From contig JADGHK010000015.1 of assembly GCA_019686145.1 (NCBI GenBank), forward strand, positions 1 to 15,157: 15,157 bases of DNA, read 5' to 3'. The translations under genes were made by a program, and so were the position numbers. Below are positions 7,319-14,118 of the stretch, in pieces; position 1 is the first letter of the stretch; the number at the start of each line of letters is the position of its first letter. The stretch comes from Bryobacteraceae bacterium (GTDB lineage Bacteria; Acidobacteriota; Terriglobia; Bryobacterales; Bryobacteraceae). The notes under the pieces were generated by a model. That model did no database searches. It saw only the letters and a program-made list of their open reading frames with translations, and was not told the DNA's origin.

Positions 7319-7364
7319 AGGGTACCAACCAGCTTATATTGAAATCTCCGGAGCACGAGATCGC
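7319..7364. promoter_or_regulatory. Divergent promoter region, hydrolase / phosphohexomutases
   Basis: The 46 bases between two divergent genes hold an AT-rich core CTTATATTGAAAT (7333-7345). On the plus strand TATATT (7335-7340) and on the minus strand TATAAG (7338-7333) are 5/6 matches to a -10 box and overlap each other. No good -35 box is visible for either. GAGA at 7357-7360, 4 bases before ATG 7365, is the probable ribosome site of the first mutase. Confidence 0.4.
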
Positions 7365-8732
7365 ATGAACGAACCGCAACTGCTGAGAATCTCCCACGTC
7401 GGTGTTCGCGGTGTTGTTGGCCCCGGACTCACCGCGTCTCACGTCCTGGACTTCGCCTCCGCCTTTGGCACGTTCCTCGCTCCGAAAGTACCCGTTGTTC
7501 TCGGGAGGGATACTCGCGCCAGCGGCGTCATGATCCGTGAGGGAGTGATCGCGGCTCTACTGGCTACAGGACACGATGTCATCGATCTCGGCGTCGTCTC
7601 CACGCCGGTTATACAGCATACAATCAGCAGAATCGGCGCGGGCGGCGGGGTGTCGATCGGGGCAAGTCACAACGCGGCGGAATGGAACGCCCTCAAGTTC
7701 TTTGGACCGAATGGCATCTATCTTTCAACCGCCGAGGCGAGCGAACTGCTGGATATCTACCACTTGAAGAAGTTCGATTTCGTCGGATGGACGGAGGTAG
7801 GAAAGCTGTGCCTCCAGGACAACGCGATCGATCCCTATCTCGACGACCTGGCCCAGGTGTTCGACCTCGAGTCCCTGCGGCAGTTCAAGGTCCTCGTTGA
7901 CTGCTGCAACGGCACCTCGGCGCTGATCCTTCGCCGGATGAAGGAACGCTTCGGGCTGAATCTGATTCTGATCAACGAGAAGACGGAAGGAGTGGATTTC
8001 GCCCACGATCCGGCAATCTCCCGGGAAACCGTCGGCCTTCAACTGGCGCCCCTGATGCAGCCCGTCGCCGCGGACGCGGGTTTTCTGTTCGATGCGGATT
8101 CGGACCGCGTGGCGATCGCCACGGAAGAGGGAAACCCGGTGAGCGAGGAGATGATCCTGCCGATTCTGGCCGACTACGTTCTTCCACGAGTCCCTGGACG
8201 GCTTGTGATCACCAACATCTCCACGACGGCGCTTGTGGAAGAGGTGGCTTCACGACACGGAGCGAAGGTGGTCCGCGCTCCAGTCGGCCGTCAGGCGGCG
8301 ATCGATGCGCTGACCGGCTACCGTCCCGAGCAAGTGGCGCTGGCGGGAGAGGGCACCGGCGCGGTGATGATGCCGCAGTTCCGCTTCGTCTACGATGGAA
8401 TTGCCTCCATGCTCGCCATCCTGTCCATGATGGCGGAAAGGAAGGCGCGTTTGTCGGAGATCGTGGACGCTTATCCGCGCTACTCAATGCTGAAAGGCCA
8501 GCTTCCGTTCGCATCCCGCCGGCTTCCCGAACTGCTCATGGAGATTCAGATGGCCTACAGCGATGGCCGCGTCACTTCCATCGACGGGCTGCGCGTCGAC
8601 TGGCCGGACCGCTGGTTCCATGTCCGGGTAAGCCAGACGGAACCGGTTGTGCGGGTTATCTGCGAACAGCGGGGAGATCCGCCGATAGCCCTGTTTGAGG
8701 ACTTGATGGGACGCGTGAGGAGCTACGTCTGA
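7365..8732 (+). CDS. Phosphohexomutase (PGM/PMM/GlmM superfamily), divergent copy
   Basis: The protein has 455 residues from ATG 7365; an in-frame upstream ATG at 7260 would run through the divergent hydrolase start. All four domains of the alpha-D-phosphohexomutase family are present. The N-terminal HVGVRGVVG is followed by the phosphoserine loop GASHNA (99-104, Ser101), the metal loop DADSDR (243-248), the sugar loop GEGTGA (328-333) and the phosphate loop SQTEP (423-427). The enzyme moves phosphate between C6 and C1 of a hexose or hexosamine. Compared with the next gene and the family norm, the serine loop lacks the usual T and P (TASHNP), the sugar loop lacks the common GEXSGH form, and SNTEP is SQTEP. 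The catalytic serine and the three aspartates are kept, so activity is possible but specificity may differ. Its TGA overlaps the next ATG by one base. Confidence 0.85.
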   Translation: MNEPQLLRISHVGVRGVVGPGLTASHVLDFASAFGTFLAPKVPVVLGRDTRASGVMIREGVIAALLATGHDVIDLGVVSTPVIQHTISRIGAGGGVSIGASHNAAEWNALKFFGPNGIYLSTAEASELLDIYHLKKFDFVGWTEVGKLCLQDNAIDPYLDDLAQVFDLESLRQFKVLVDCCNGTSALILRRMKERFGLNLILINEKTEGVDFAHDPAISRETVGLQLAPLMQPVAADAGFLFDADSDRVAIATEEGNPVSEEMILPILADYVLPRVPGRLVITNISTTALVEEVASRHGAKVVRAPVGRQAAIDALTGYRPEQVALAGEGTGAVMMPQFRFVYDGIASMLAILSMMAERKARLSEIVDAYPRYSMLKGQLPFASRRLPELLMEIQMAYSDGRVTSIDGLRVDWPDRWFHVRVSQTEPVVRVICEQRGDPPIALFEDLMGRVRSYV

Positions 8733-10096
8733 TGCCTCGCCGGGAGCATTTACTCAAGATAGGCGTCTCCGGCATTCGGGGAGTCGTCGGCGACTTTCTG
8801 ACGCCGTCGCTTGCGTGCGCGTTCGGACAAGCCTTCGGAACCTACATCGGGCGAGGACGGGTCATTGTCGGACGAGACACGCGCATGACCGGTCAGATGC
8901 TCCAGCACGCTGCTTCGTGCGGGCTGCTGGCGGCTGGAAGCGAGGTAGTGGATGTGGGCGTCCTTCCGACACCCACGATTCAGATCTATGTGGCGGATAC
9001 AGGCGCGCGCGGCGGCATCGCTCTGACAGCCTCGCACAACCCGCCCGAGTACAACGCCCTCAAGTTATTCAATTCAGAAGGCTTATTCTTCAACCAGTAT
9101 GAGCGCGGCGAATTGATCGATCTCTACCATCAGAGCCAGTTCCGGCGTGCGGCGAACAGCGAGATCCGGGGCATCACGAAGGATTACGAGAGCGGACCGA
9201 GGCGTCACTTTGAGCGCATCCTGCGGCACGTCGATGTGGAAGCGATCCGCCGGCGACGCTTCCGGGTAGCCCTCGATGGCGTCAACGGGGCTGGCAGCGC
9301 GATGAGCTGTCAGTTCCTCGAGCAGATTCTAGGCTGCGATTTAAGAGCCATCTGGGTCGATCCCGGCAAGCCCTTCCCGAGGGAGGCGGAACCGAAACCG
9401 GAGTCGTTAACGGAACTTGCCGCCCTGGTGCAGCGGGAGGGCTGCGAGATTGGATTTGGCCAGGATCCCGACGGCGACCGTCTTGCCGTCTGCGACGAGA
9501 ACGGCCGCGTTCTGGACAATGACGACGTACTGGCCCTGGTGGTCGATGCGGCGCTTGCTTTGCATGCCGGCGATGTCGTCGTGAACCTCACAACCTCCTC
9601 GGTTGTGGAGGACGTGGCGCGACGGCACGGGCGGCAGGTTTTCCGAACCCCGGTGGGCGAGGCGAATGTTGTCGAGCGCATGCGCGCAGTAAAAGCGGCC
9701 ATCGGCGGGGAAGGCTCAAACGGAGGCATTATCTTTCCGGCTGTGCATCTTTGCCGGGATAGTTATACGGGGATGGCGTTCCTTCTCCACCGCATGGCTC
9801 AAACCGGAAAGTCGATTTCGCAAATGGCGGCAGAGCTTCCGAAGTATCACCGCCGCCTGGGCAAGGTCAGCTACGAGCACGGCCGTCTTGGCATGCTGAT
9901 GCAGTCGCTCGAACAGGCCTTCCCGGGCGTCCCGGCGGATCGGACCGACGGGCTCAAGCTGCTGCTGGACGACGGATGGGTGCATGTCCGCGCCTCGAAT
10001 ACCGAACCGTTGCTCCGGCTTGCAGCCGAGGCTCGTTCGGCAGAACGCCTGGAAGAACTCTACGGCAGGGTCGTTCAGGCCCTGCAGCAATCGTGA
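8732..10096 (+). CDS. Phosphohexomutase, phosphoglucosamine/phosphomannomutase type
   Basis: The protein has 454 residues, starting at ATG 8732 inside the preceding stop codon (TGATG), so translation is probably coupled. It carries the canonical loops: VSGIRGVVG (12-20), TASHNP (99-104, phosphoserine Ser101), DPDGDR (245-250, Mg2+), GEGSNGG (326-332, sugar recognition) and RASNTEP (420-426, phosphate binding). This pattern is closest to the archaeal-like and acidobacterial mutases commonly annotated as phosphoglucosamine mutase. The textbook bacterial GlmM begins FGTDGVRG instead. Products such as GlcN-1-P, Man-1-P or Glc-1-P would feed peptidoglycan, LPS or glycan synthesis. The two proteins align along nearly their whole length, so this is a tandem duplication followed by divergence. 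The substrate cannot be decided from sequence by eye. Confidence 0.9.
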   Translation: MPRREHLLKIGVSGIRGVVGDFLTPSLACAFGQAFGTYIGRGRVIVGRDTRMTGQMLQHAASCGLLAAGSEVVDVGVLPTPTIQIYVADTGARGGIALTASHNPPEYNALKLFNSEGLFFNQYERGELIDLYHQSQFRRAANSEIRGITKDYESGPRRHFERILRHVDVEAIRRRRFRVALDGVNGAGSAMSCQFLEQILGCDLRAIWVDPGKPFPREAEPKPESLTELAALVQREGCEIGFGQDPDGDRLAVCDENGRVLDNDDVLALVVDAALALHAGDVVVNLTTSSVVEDVARRHGRQVFRTPVGEANVVERMRAVKAAIGGEGSNGGIIFPAVHLCRDSYTGMAFLLHRMAQTGKSISQMAAELPKYHRRLGKVSYEHGRLGMLMQSLEQAFPGVPADRTDGLKLLLDDGWVHVRASNTEPLLRLAAEARSAERLEELYGRVVQALQQS

Positions 10097-10110
10097 AATG
10101 CGCTACTAAG

Positions 10111-10138
10111 TTGATCCAATTTCCCGTAGACTCATAAA
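10111..10138 (+). promoter_or_regulatory. Candidate promoter upstream of the aminopeptidase remnant
   Basis: TTGATC (10111-10116, 4/6 to -35) and CATAAA (10133-10138, 4/6 to -10) are separated by 16 bases and lie 66 bases before the remnant's ATG. They begin 14 bases after the stop of the second mutase. This could be the former promoter of the damaged gene. The match is modest. Confidence 0.3.
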
Positions 10139-10140
10139 TG

Positions 10141-10170
10141 TGGGCGCAGTTCACAAGTGTTAACTGCCCA
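10141..10170 (+). other. Inverted repeat (hairpin) downstream of the mutase pair
   Basis: TGGGC-GC-AGTT (10141-10151) pairs with AACTGCCCA (10162-10170): nine base pairs with a two-base bulge and a ten-base loop. It lies 45 bases after the stop of the second mutase. No run of T follows, so it is a poor intrinsic terminator. It could be a Rho-dependent 3' end structure, an mRNA-stabilising hairpin, or an operator for the damaged gene that follows. Confidence 0.4.
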
Positions 10171-10203
10171 GGTCCGAATTTGCCCTGAGTGAGACGGTGG
10201 CGG

Positions 10204-10357
10204 ATGTCAATCCAATCCGATCGCGAATTTGAGAAGCTGCGGGCCATCGGCCGTGTCGGATGGGTGGACATTCAAGACAGCCGACGGCAGCCTCGCGGCA
10301 CACTACGAACATACGGTGGTAATTACGCGAGGCGAGCCGATCGTGTTAACCGTCTGA
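10204..10357 (+). pseudogene. map: Methionine aminopeptidase (type I) remnant with large internal deletion
   Basis: From ATG 10204 the first 18 codons read MSIQSDREFEKLRAIGRV, which matches the N-terminal helix of type I methionine aminopeptidases (S..E.EK.R..GR). From base 10259, in a different frame, the sequence reads DGWTFKTADGSLAAHYEHT, then VVITRGEPIVLTV and TGA at 10355-10357. This matches the C-terminus of the same family, with the metal-binding Glu in EHT. The roughly 200 central codons, holding the catalytic His and the other metal ligands, are absent. The junction lies at about 10255-10260, and the two ends are out of frame. The order and strand are as in an intact gene, so this is an internal deletion. 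It ends 5 bases before the recN stop. An assembly collapse is the main alternative. The enzyme is usually essential, so another copy should exist elsewhere. Confidence 0.82.
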
Positions 10358-10362
10358 CCGCC

Positions 10363-12030
10363 TCATTTCCGGATCAACTGCTCGGCGTGCCGGAGCGCCT
10401 CAGGCGTCGTCCGTCCGGACAGCATGCGGCTGATTTCACGGACGCGCGCTTCGCCCGTCAGCTCTTCGATCTCGGCTACGGTACGTCCCCTCACTTCCCG
10501 TTTCTCGACCACATAGTGATGGTCAGCGAAAGCGGCAATCTGGGCAAGGTGCGTGACACAGAGAACCTGGTCGCGCCGGGCAAGGCTCTTCAGCCGCTCC
10601 CCGACCCGCTCCGCGGCGGCGCCGCCGATGCCGGCATCCACCTCATCAAAGACGAGGGTCCTGGCGCATCCATCCTGAGGCTTTCCGGAAAGCGTTGTGC
10701 AGGTCTTCAGCGCCAGCGCCATGCGCGAAAGCTCGCCGCCCGAAGCTACTTTCTCGAGCGGCTTGGGCTCCTCGCCGCGGTTCGGCGAGACGAGAAACTC
10801 GACGTGGTCCGATCCGCGCGCAGATGGGGCCGCCGGGTTGACGGCAATGCAAAATGCCGTCCCCTTCATCGCGAGTCCCGCCAGTTCCTCCTCTACACGG
10901 GCGGCCAGTTTCGCCGCCGCCTCCCGGCGTCTTTCGCTCAGTCTTTGGGCTGCCGTTTCGTATTCCGCTCGCAGGGCATCTTCCTGCTGTTTGAGCGCCT
11001 CGCGCCGCTCGCCAGCCGTTTCCAGCGCATCCAGGTTCCGGCGCACGTCGTCGAGGAAAGCCAGGATTTCCCCGATCGTCGCCCCATACTTCCGCTTCAG
11101 CTTGTCGATGGACGCCAGGCGCGACTCAACCTGTTCCAAACGCTCGGGATCCGCCTCGAGCCGGGCGATGTAGGTGGCAAGCGAACGGGCCGCCTCGTTG
11201 ATTGCAATCTGTGCAGGCTTGAGGGTCTCGAGTACATCGCCCAGGGAAGGGTCAATGCGGCACACCTCCTCCAGGCGGCGAATGGCAGCTCCAAGATTCG
11301 CCACGGCCGACTCGGGCGATTCGTAGAGCGATTCGTAGGCGAGGTTCGCGCTTTCCTGGAGGCGCGTCAGGTTTTGCAAAACACGCCGTTCGGTTTCAAG
11401 CTCCGCATCCTCGCCCTCGCGGGGATTGACGCTTTCAATCTCCTTGCGCTGGAACGACCACAGGTCAGCCAGGCGCAGCTTTTCCTGTTCCGTGCGCTCC
11501 AGCTCCGCAAGCTCCTCCTGCACGGACCGCCAGCGCTGGTAGACATCGGCAACCTCGTTCACCAGAGCGGAGCAGCCGCCGAACGTGTCGACCAGGTCGA
11601 GCTGCGCCGCAGGCAGAAACAGACGCTGCTGGTCATGCTGCCCGTGAATATCGCCCAGGTACGGGGCCAGTTCCTTGAGCAGCGTCACGGTCGCCGGACG
11701 CGAATTGATAAATACCCGGGACTTGCCGTTCGCGAAAATCTCCCGTTCGAGCAGCAGCTCGCCCTCCTCCGCCTCAATGCCAGCCGATTCGAGAAGTTCG
11801 CGGAAGGAGGGGTCCGAAGGCAAATCAAAGATGCCCGAGATTCTGGAGCGCTCCGCCCCGGCGCGCACCATGTCCGCCGAAGCACGCCCGCCGAACAGCA
11901 GCCCCAGTGCGTCAACGACAATCGACTTGCCCGATCCGGTCTCTCCGGTCAGCAGATTGAGACCCGGATGGTAGCGGACGCGCACTCGCTCAACAACAGC
12001 ATAGTTCTCCACCACAAGTTCGAGGAGCAT
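10363..12030 (-). CDS. recN: DNA repair protein RecN
   Basis: The protein has 555 residues, the normal RecN length. RecN is an SMC-like ATPase that acts at DNA double-strand breaks with RecA. The Walker A motif GETGSGKS is at 29-36, following the typical N-terminus MLLELVVENYAVVERV. A long coiled-coil region (about 155-365) is split by the central head-proximal segment. The ABC signature SGGELSR is at 430-436, and the Walker B motif LVFDEVDAGIGG is at 459-470. CVTHLAQIAAFAD supplies the H-loop. The start ATG (complement of 12028-12030) lacks a clear ribosome site. A TATACT -10-like box lies only 7 bases upstream (12043-12038), so a near-leaderless mRNA is possible. It is convergent with the aminopeptidase remnant and divergent from the tol operon. 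Two long open frames on the opposite strand are shadows. Confidence 0.97.
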   Translation of the reverse strand: MLLELVVENYAVVERVRVRYHPGLNLLTGETGSGKSIVVDALGLLFGGRASADMVRAGAERSRISGIFDLPSDPSFRELLESAGIEAEEGELLLEREIFANGKSRVFINSRPATVTLLKELAPYLGDIHGQHDQQRLFLPAAQLDLVDTFGGCSALVNEVADVYQRWRSVQEELAELERTEQEKLRLADLWSFQRKEIESVNPREGEDAELETERRVLQNLTRLQESANLAYESLYESPESAVANLGAAIRRLEEVCRIDPSLGDVLETLKPAQIAINEAARSLATYIARLEADPERLEQVESRLASIDKLKRKYGATIGEILAFLDDVRRNLDALETAGERREALKQQEDALRAEYETAAQRLSERRREAAAKLAARVEEELAGLAMKGTAFCIAVNPAAPSARGSDHVEFLVSPNRGEEPKPLEKVASGGELSRMALALKTCTTLSGKPQDGCARTLVFDEVDAGIGGAAAERVGERLKSLARRDQVLCVTHLAQIAAFADHHYVVEKREVRGRTVAEIEELTGEARVREISRMLSGRTTPEALRHAEQLIRK

Positions 12031-12102
12031 CGGACACAGTATAAAGGGAAACGGCCTGCTTCAGACGCTATCCAACCCTTGAGCCGCCGGCGCACGGCTG
12101 TT

Positions 12103-12139
12103 CTAAAGGATTATGCTTCCTTTAGCTTTTGGGGAAGCA
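12103..12139 (+). other. Two mutually exclusive hairpins upstream of tolQ
   Basis: CTAAAGGA (12103-12110) pairs perfectly with TCCTTTAG (12118-12125) across a 7-base loop. An alternative stem pairs TGCTTCC (12114-12120) with GGAAGCA (12133-12139). The stems share bases 12118-12120, so only one can form at a time. A short T-run (12127-12130) follows the first. The arrangement resembles a terminator/antiterminator pair, but it overlaps the candidate tolQ promoter, so it would be transcribed only from a start further upstream. Confidence 0.35.
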
Positions 12140-12158
12140 AGTCGGCAATGAGTAGAAT
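12129..12158 (+). promoter_or_regulatory. Candidate promoter of the tol operon
   Basis: TTGGGG (12129-12134, 3/6) and TAGAAT (12153-12158, 5/6 to the -10 consensus) are 18 bases apart. The predicted transcript would start near 12165, leaving a leader of about 23 bases that contains the strong ribosome site AAAGGAG (12175-12181). No other good -10 box is visible between recN and tolQ on this strand. Confidence 0.4.
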
Positions 12159-12187
12159 GGAAAGTTAAGAGATTAAAGGAGAGTCGG

Positions 12188-12871
12188 TTGTCGCTTCCTT
12201 GCGGTTTCCTGTTGTTTCAGGTGAGCATCTGGGAACTGGTCGTCAGGGCCAATCCCGTGTCCCAGGTGATTCTCGTCCTGCTGCTGCTTTTTTCCATTGT
12301 TTCCTGGGCGATCATTTTTGCCAAGTGGAACGTGTTCCGATCCGCTCGCATGGCAAACGCTCAGTTTCTTCGCGCCTTCCGTAAAGCAAACGGATTAGAG
12401 GCAGTTGCGCTCGCGGTCGAGCAGTTCCGCGCCTCGCCGCTTTCGTCGGTTTTCGACTTTGGCTACTCGGAAGTAGAGCGGCAACTGAAGAGCAAAGGAA
12501 CCCTCTCGAACCGTCTTGCTCTCGAACGGAGCCTGCAATTGGGCATCAGCGAGCAGTTGACGAAGCTCGAGCGAAATATGAACTGGCTCGCGACGGCGGC
12601 GACGGTGTCACCGTTCGTAGGCTTGTTCGGCACGGTATGGGGCATTATCGGGGCTTTCCAGGCGCTCAGCCTCGCGGGTAGCGCAAGCCTCCGCGTTGTC
12701 GCGCCGGGTATTGCCGAAGCCCTCGTGGCAACAGGTATGGGTCTCGCGGCTGCGATTCCAGCAGCTGTTTTTTACAACCATTTCGGGCACGTCATTCGCG
12801 AGTTCGGAGCGAGGATGGACGACTTTTCGCTGGAGTTTATGAACCTCGCCGAGCGGACCTACGAGGACTAG
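12188..12871 (+). CDS. tolQ: TolQ/ExbB-type proton channel subunit
   Basis: The protein has 227 residues. The start is TTG 12188, chosen because AAAGGAG (12175-12181) lies 6 bases upstream; the next candidate, GTG 12221, has no ribosome site. TolQ with TolR forms the inner-membrane motor that uses the proton gradient to energise the Tol-Pal system, which keeps the outer membrane attached during division. Three membrane segments are visible: about 25-45 (QVILVLLLLFSIVSWAIIFA), about 134-156, and about 172-196. The large cytoplasmic loop between the first two is typical of MotA/TolQ/ExbB proteins. The family motif GLFGTVWGI (145-153) is present, and polar residues in the last two helices would line the channel. 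The next gene, tolR, starts 3 bases after the stop, and the whole operon context supports TolQ over ExbB. Confidence 0.93.
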   Translation: MSLPCGFLLFQVSIWELVVRANPVSQVILVLLLLFSIVSWAIIFAKWNVFRSARMANAQFLRAFRKANGLEAVALAVEQFRASPLSSVFDFGYSEVERQLKSKGTLSNRLALERSLQLGISEQLTKLERNMNWLATAATVSPFVGLFGTVWGIIGAFQALSLAGSASLRVVAPGIAEALVATGMGLAAAIPAAVFYNHFGHVIREFGARMDDFSLEFMNLAERTYED

Positions 12872-12874
12872 ACG

Positions 12875-13327
12875 ATGGCGTTCTCGGTTGACAACGGGTC
12901 GGCAGGCAGCGGGCGGCGGCGGTTTGGCAACATCCGCCCGCTGTCGGAGATGAATGTCATTCCGCTTGTGGACGTCGTTCTCGTGCTGCTGATCATCTTC
13001 ATGCTCACGGCACAGGTCATGGAATTCGGCCTCGAGGTCGATGTTCCCAAGGTTAAGGAAGTCCGCGAGAGCGCTGAGGAACTGCCAGTGATCACGATCA
13101 CCAGAAGCGGGGAAGTCTATCTGGCCGACAAACCAGCCAACGTCAATTCCCTCGCGGACGACATCCGCACGCGGTACGGACCCAAAGGAAACGCCGTTTA
13201 CATCCGTGCCGACAAAGATACGGTTTGGAACCCCATGGCTCAGGTGATCAGCGCACTCGGTCAGGCCAAGATTGAGGTCCGGCTGGTGACCAAGCCTGAA
13301 GACGAGGCCGACCGTCCTCGGAGATAG
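12875..13327 (+). CDS. tolR: TolR/ExbD-type proton channel subunit
   Basis: The protein has 150 residues from ATG 12875, with GAGGA 7 bases upstream. It is anchored by one N-terminal membrane helix (about 28-47). The helix contains D33 in PLVDVVLVLLIIFM, the conserved aspartate that takes part in proton flow. The segment SEMNVIPLVD just before it is a hallmark of the ExbD/TolR family. The remaining 100 residues form the periplasmic domain (VITITRSGEVYLADKP, then YIRADKDTVWNPMAQVISAL). It works as a dimer within a TolQ pentamer. The spacing of 3 bases from tolQ and 2 bases to the next gene indicates one operon. Confidence 0.93.
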   Translation: MAFSVDNGSAGSGRRRFGNIRPLSEMNVIPLVDVVLVLLIIFMLTAQVMEFGLEVDVPKVKEVRESAEELPVITITRSGEVYLADKPANVNSLADDIRTRYGPKGNAVYIRADKDTVWNPMAQVISALGQAKIEVRLVTKPEDEADRPRR

Positions 13328-13329
13328 CG

Positions 13330-14118
13330 ATGAGAGGGCAGACCGACATTCTCGATGCCCGGGAGTCCCTGCGGACACCGCTGATTGGGTCGGTGCTGTT
13401 CCACTGCGGTATCTTCGCAACACTCTTTCTGGTGACATTTCTTACCAACCGGAGCCATGAAACGTTCGGCGACCCCAACTCGCTCGGAGGCGCCGGAGTG
13501 ACTGTGACTCCGGTATCCTCCATTCCGTTGCCGGACCGGGGCGGCATCCGGAACCCGGTAGCGAATGACACGCCAAGCAAGGTGCCCGCGCCGCCAAAGC
13601 CCCAGCCGAAGCCGGCCGTCAAAGAGGATCCGGATGCCATCCCTTTGAAAGGCCGCACAAAGGCTGCGCGCGAAAAAGAGACGCCGGCCAGCAGGCAGCG
13701 TTACCGCACGGTACCGGAGGACAAGCCCAACCAACTGTACAGTTCCTCCGGCCAGACGATGAGCTCACCGATGTACGGTCTGAGCGCAGGATCCGGCGGA
13801 GTGGGCGTTGGGAGAGGTTCCCCGTTCGGGAATCGCTTTGGAGCTTATGCCCAGCTGCTCCGGGATCGGGTGGCGCGAGCGTGGCGTACTCAGGATATTG
13901 ATCCACGCCTTCAAACCGCGCCTCCGGTGGTCGTATTGTTCGATGTCTTAAGAAGCGGCCAGGTGCGGAATATTCGATTATTTCAGCGGAGCGGCATTCC
14001 AGCGCTGGACTACTCCGCGCAACGCGCTGTGCAGGATGCAGCGCCTTTTCCACCCTTGCCCGCCGGCTATGAGCGGGATTCGGCAACTGTCGAACTTTGG
14101 TTTCAACTAAAGCGATGA
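13330..14118 (+). CDS. TonB-domain protein in TolA position (periplasm-spanning energy transducer)
   Basis: The protein has 262 residues from ATG 13330, with GGAG 7 bases upstream. A short cytoplasmic start is followed by one membrane helix (about 18-39, LIGSVLFHCGIFATLFLVTF). A proline- and lysine-rich linker follows (APPKPQPKPAVKEDPD near 87-102, then a glycine-rich stretch near 150-168). The C-terminal TonB/TolA domain (about 172-262) contains YAQLLRDRVARAWR and VVLFDVLRSGQVRNIRLFQRSG. In this operon it should replace TolA and transmit TolQR motion to TolB and Pal. It lacks the long Ala/Lys/Glu-rich helix of enterobacterial TolA; the linker is only about 130 residues. It could equally be named TonB by domain, so I give no symbol. 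The stop overlaps the tolB start by 4 bases (ATGA). Confidence 0.85.
   Translation: MRGQTDILDARESLRTPLIGSVLFHCGIFATLFLVTFLTNRSHETFGDPNSLGGAGVTVTPVSSIPLPDRGGIRNPVANDTPSKVPAPPKPQPKPAVKEDPDAIPLKGRTKAAREKETPASRQRYRTVPEDKPNQLYSSSGQTMSSPMYGLSAGSGGVGVGRGSPFGNRFGAYAQLLRDRVARAWRTQDIDPRLQTAPPVVVLFDVLRSGQVRNIRLFQRSGIPALDYSAQRAVQDAAPFPPLPAGYERDSATVELWFQLKR

Noticed and set aside
10141..10170. Hairpin as an intrinsic terminator for the mutase pair
   Set aside because: There is no T-run after the stem, so it is listed only as an inverted repeat of unknown role.
10363..12168. Long plus-strand open frame (to 12168) and a 99-codon frame opposite recN
   Set aside because: The plus-strand protein is Arg- and Leu-rich with no family features, and the minus strand encodes an intact RecN with all its ATPase motifs. 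Only the first 18 codons (from 10204) are meaningful, as an aminopeptidase start.
12608..13438. 276-codon minus-strand open frame opposite tolQ-tolR and the start of the TonB-like gene
   Set aside because: It spans three genes with clear family motifs on the plus strand and has no recognisable features of its own.
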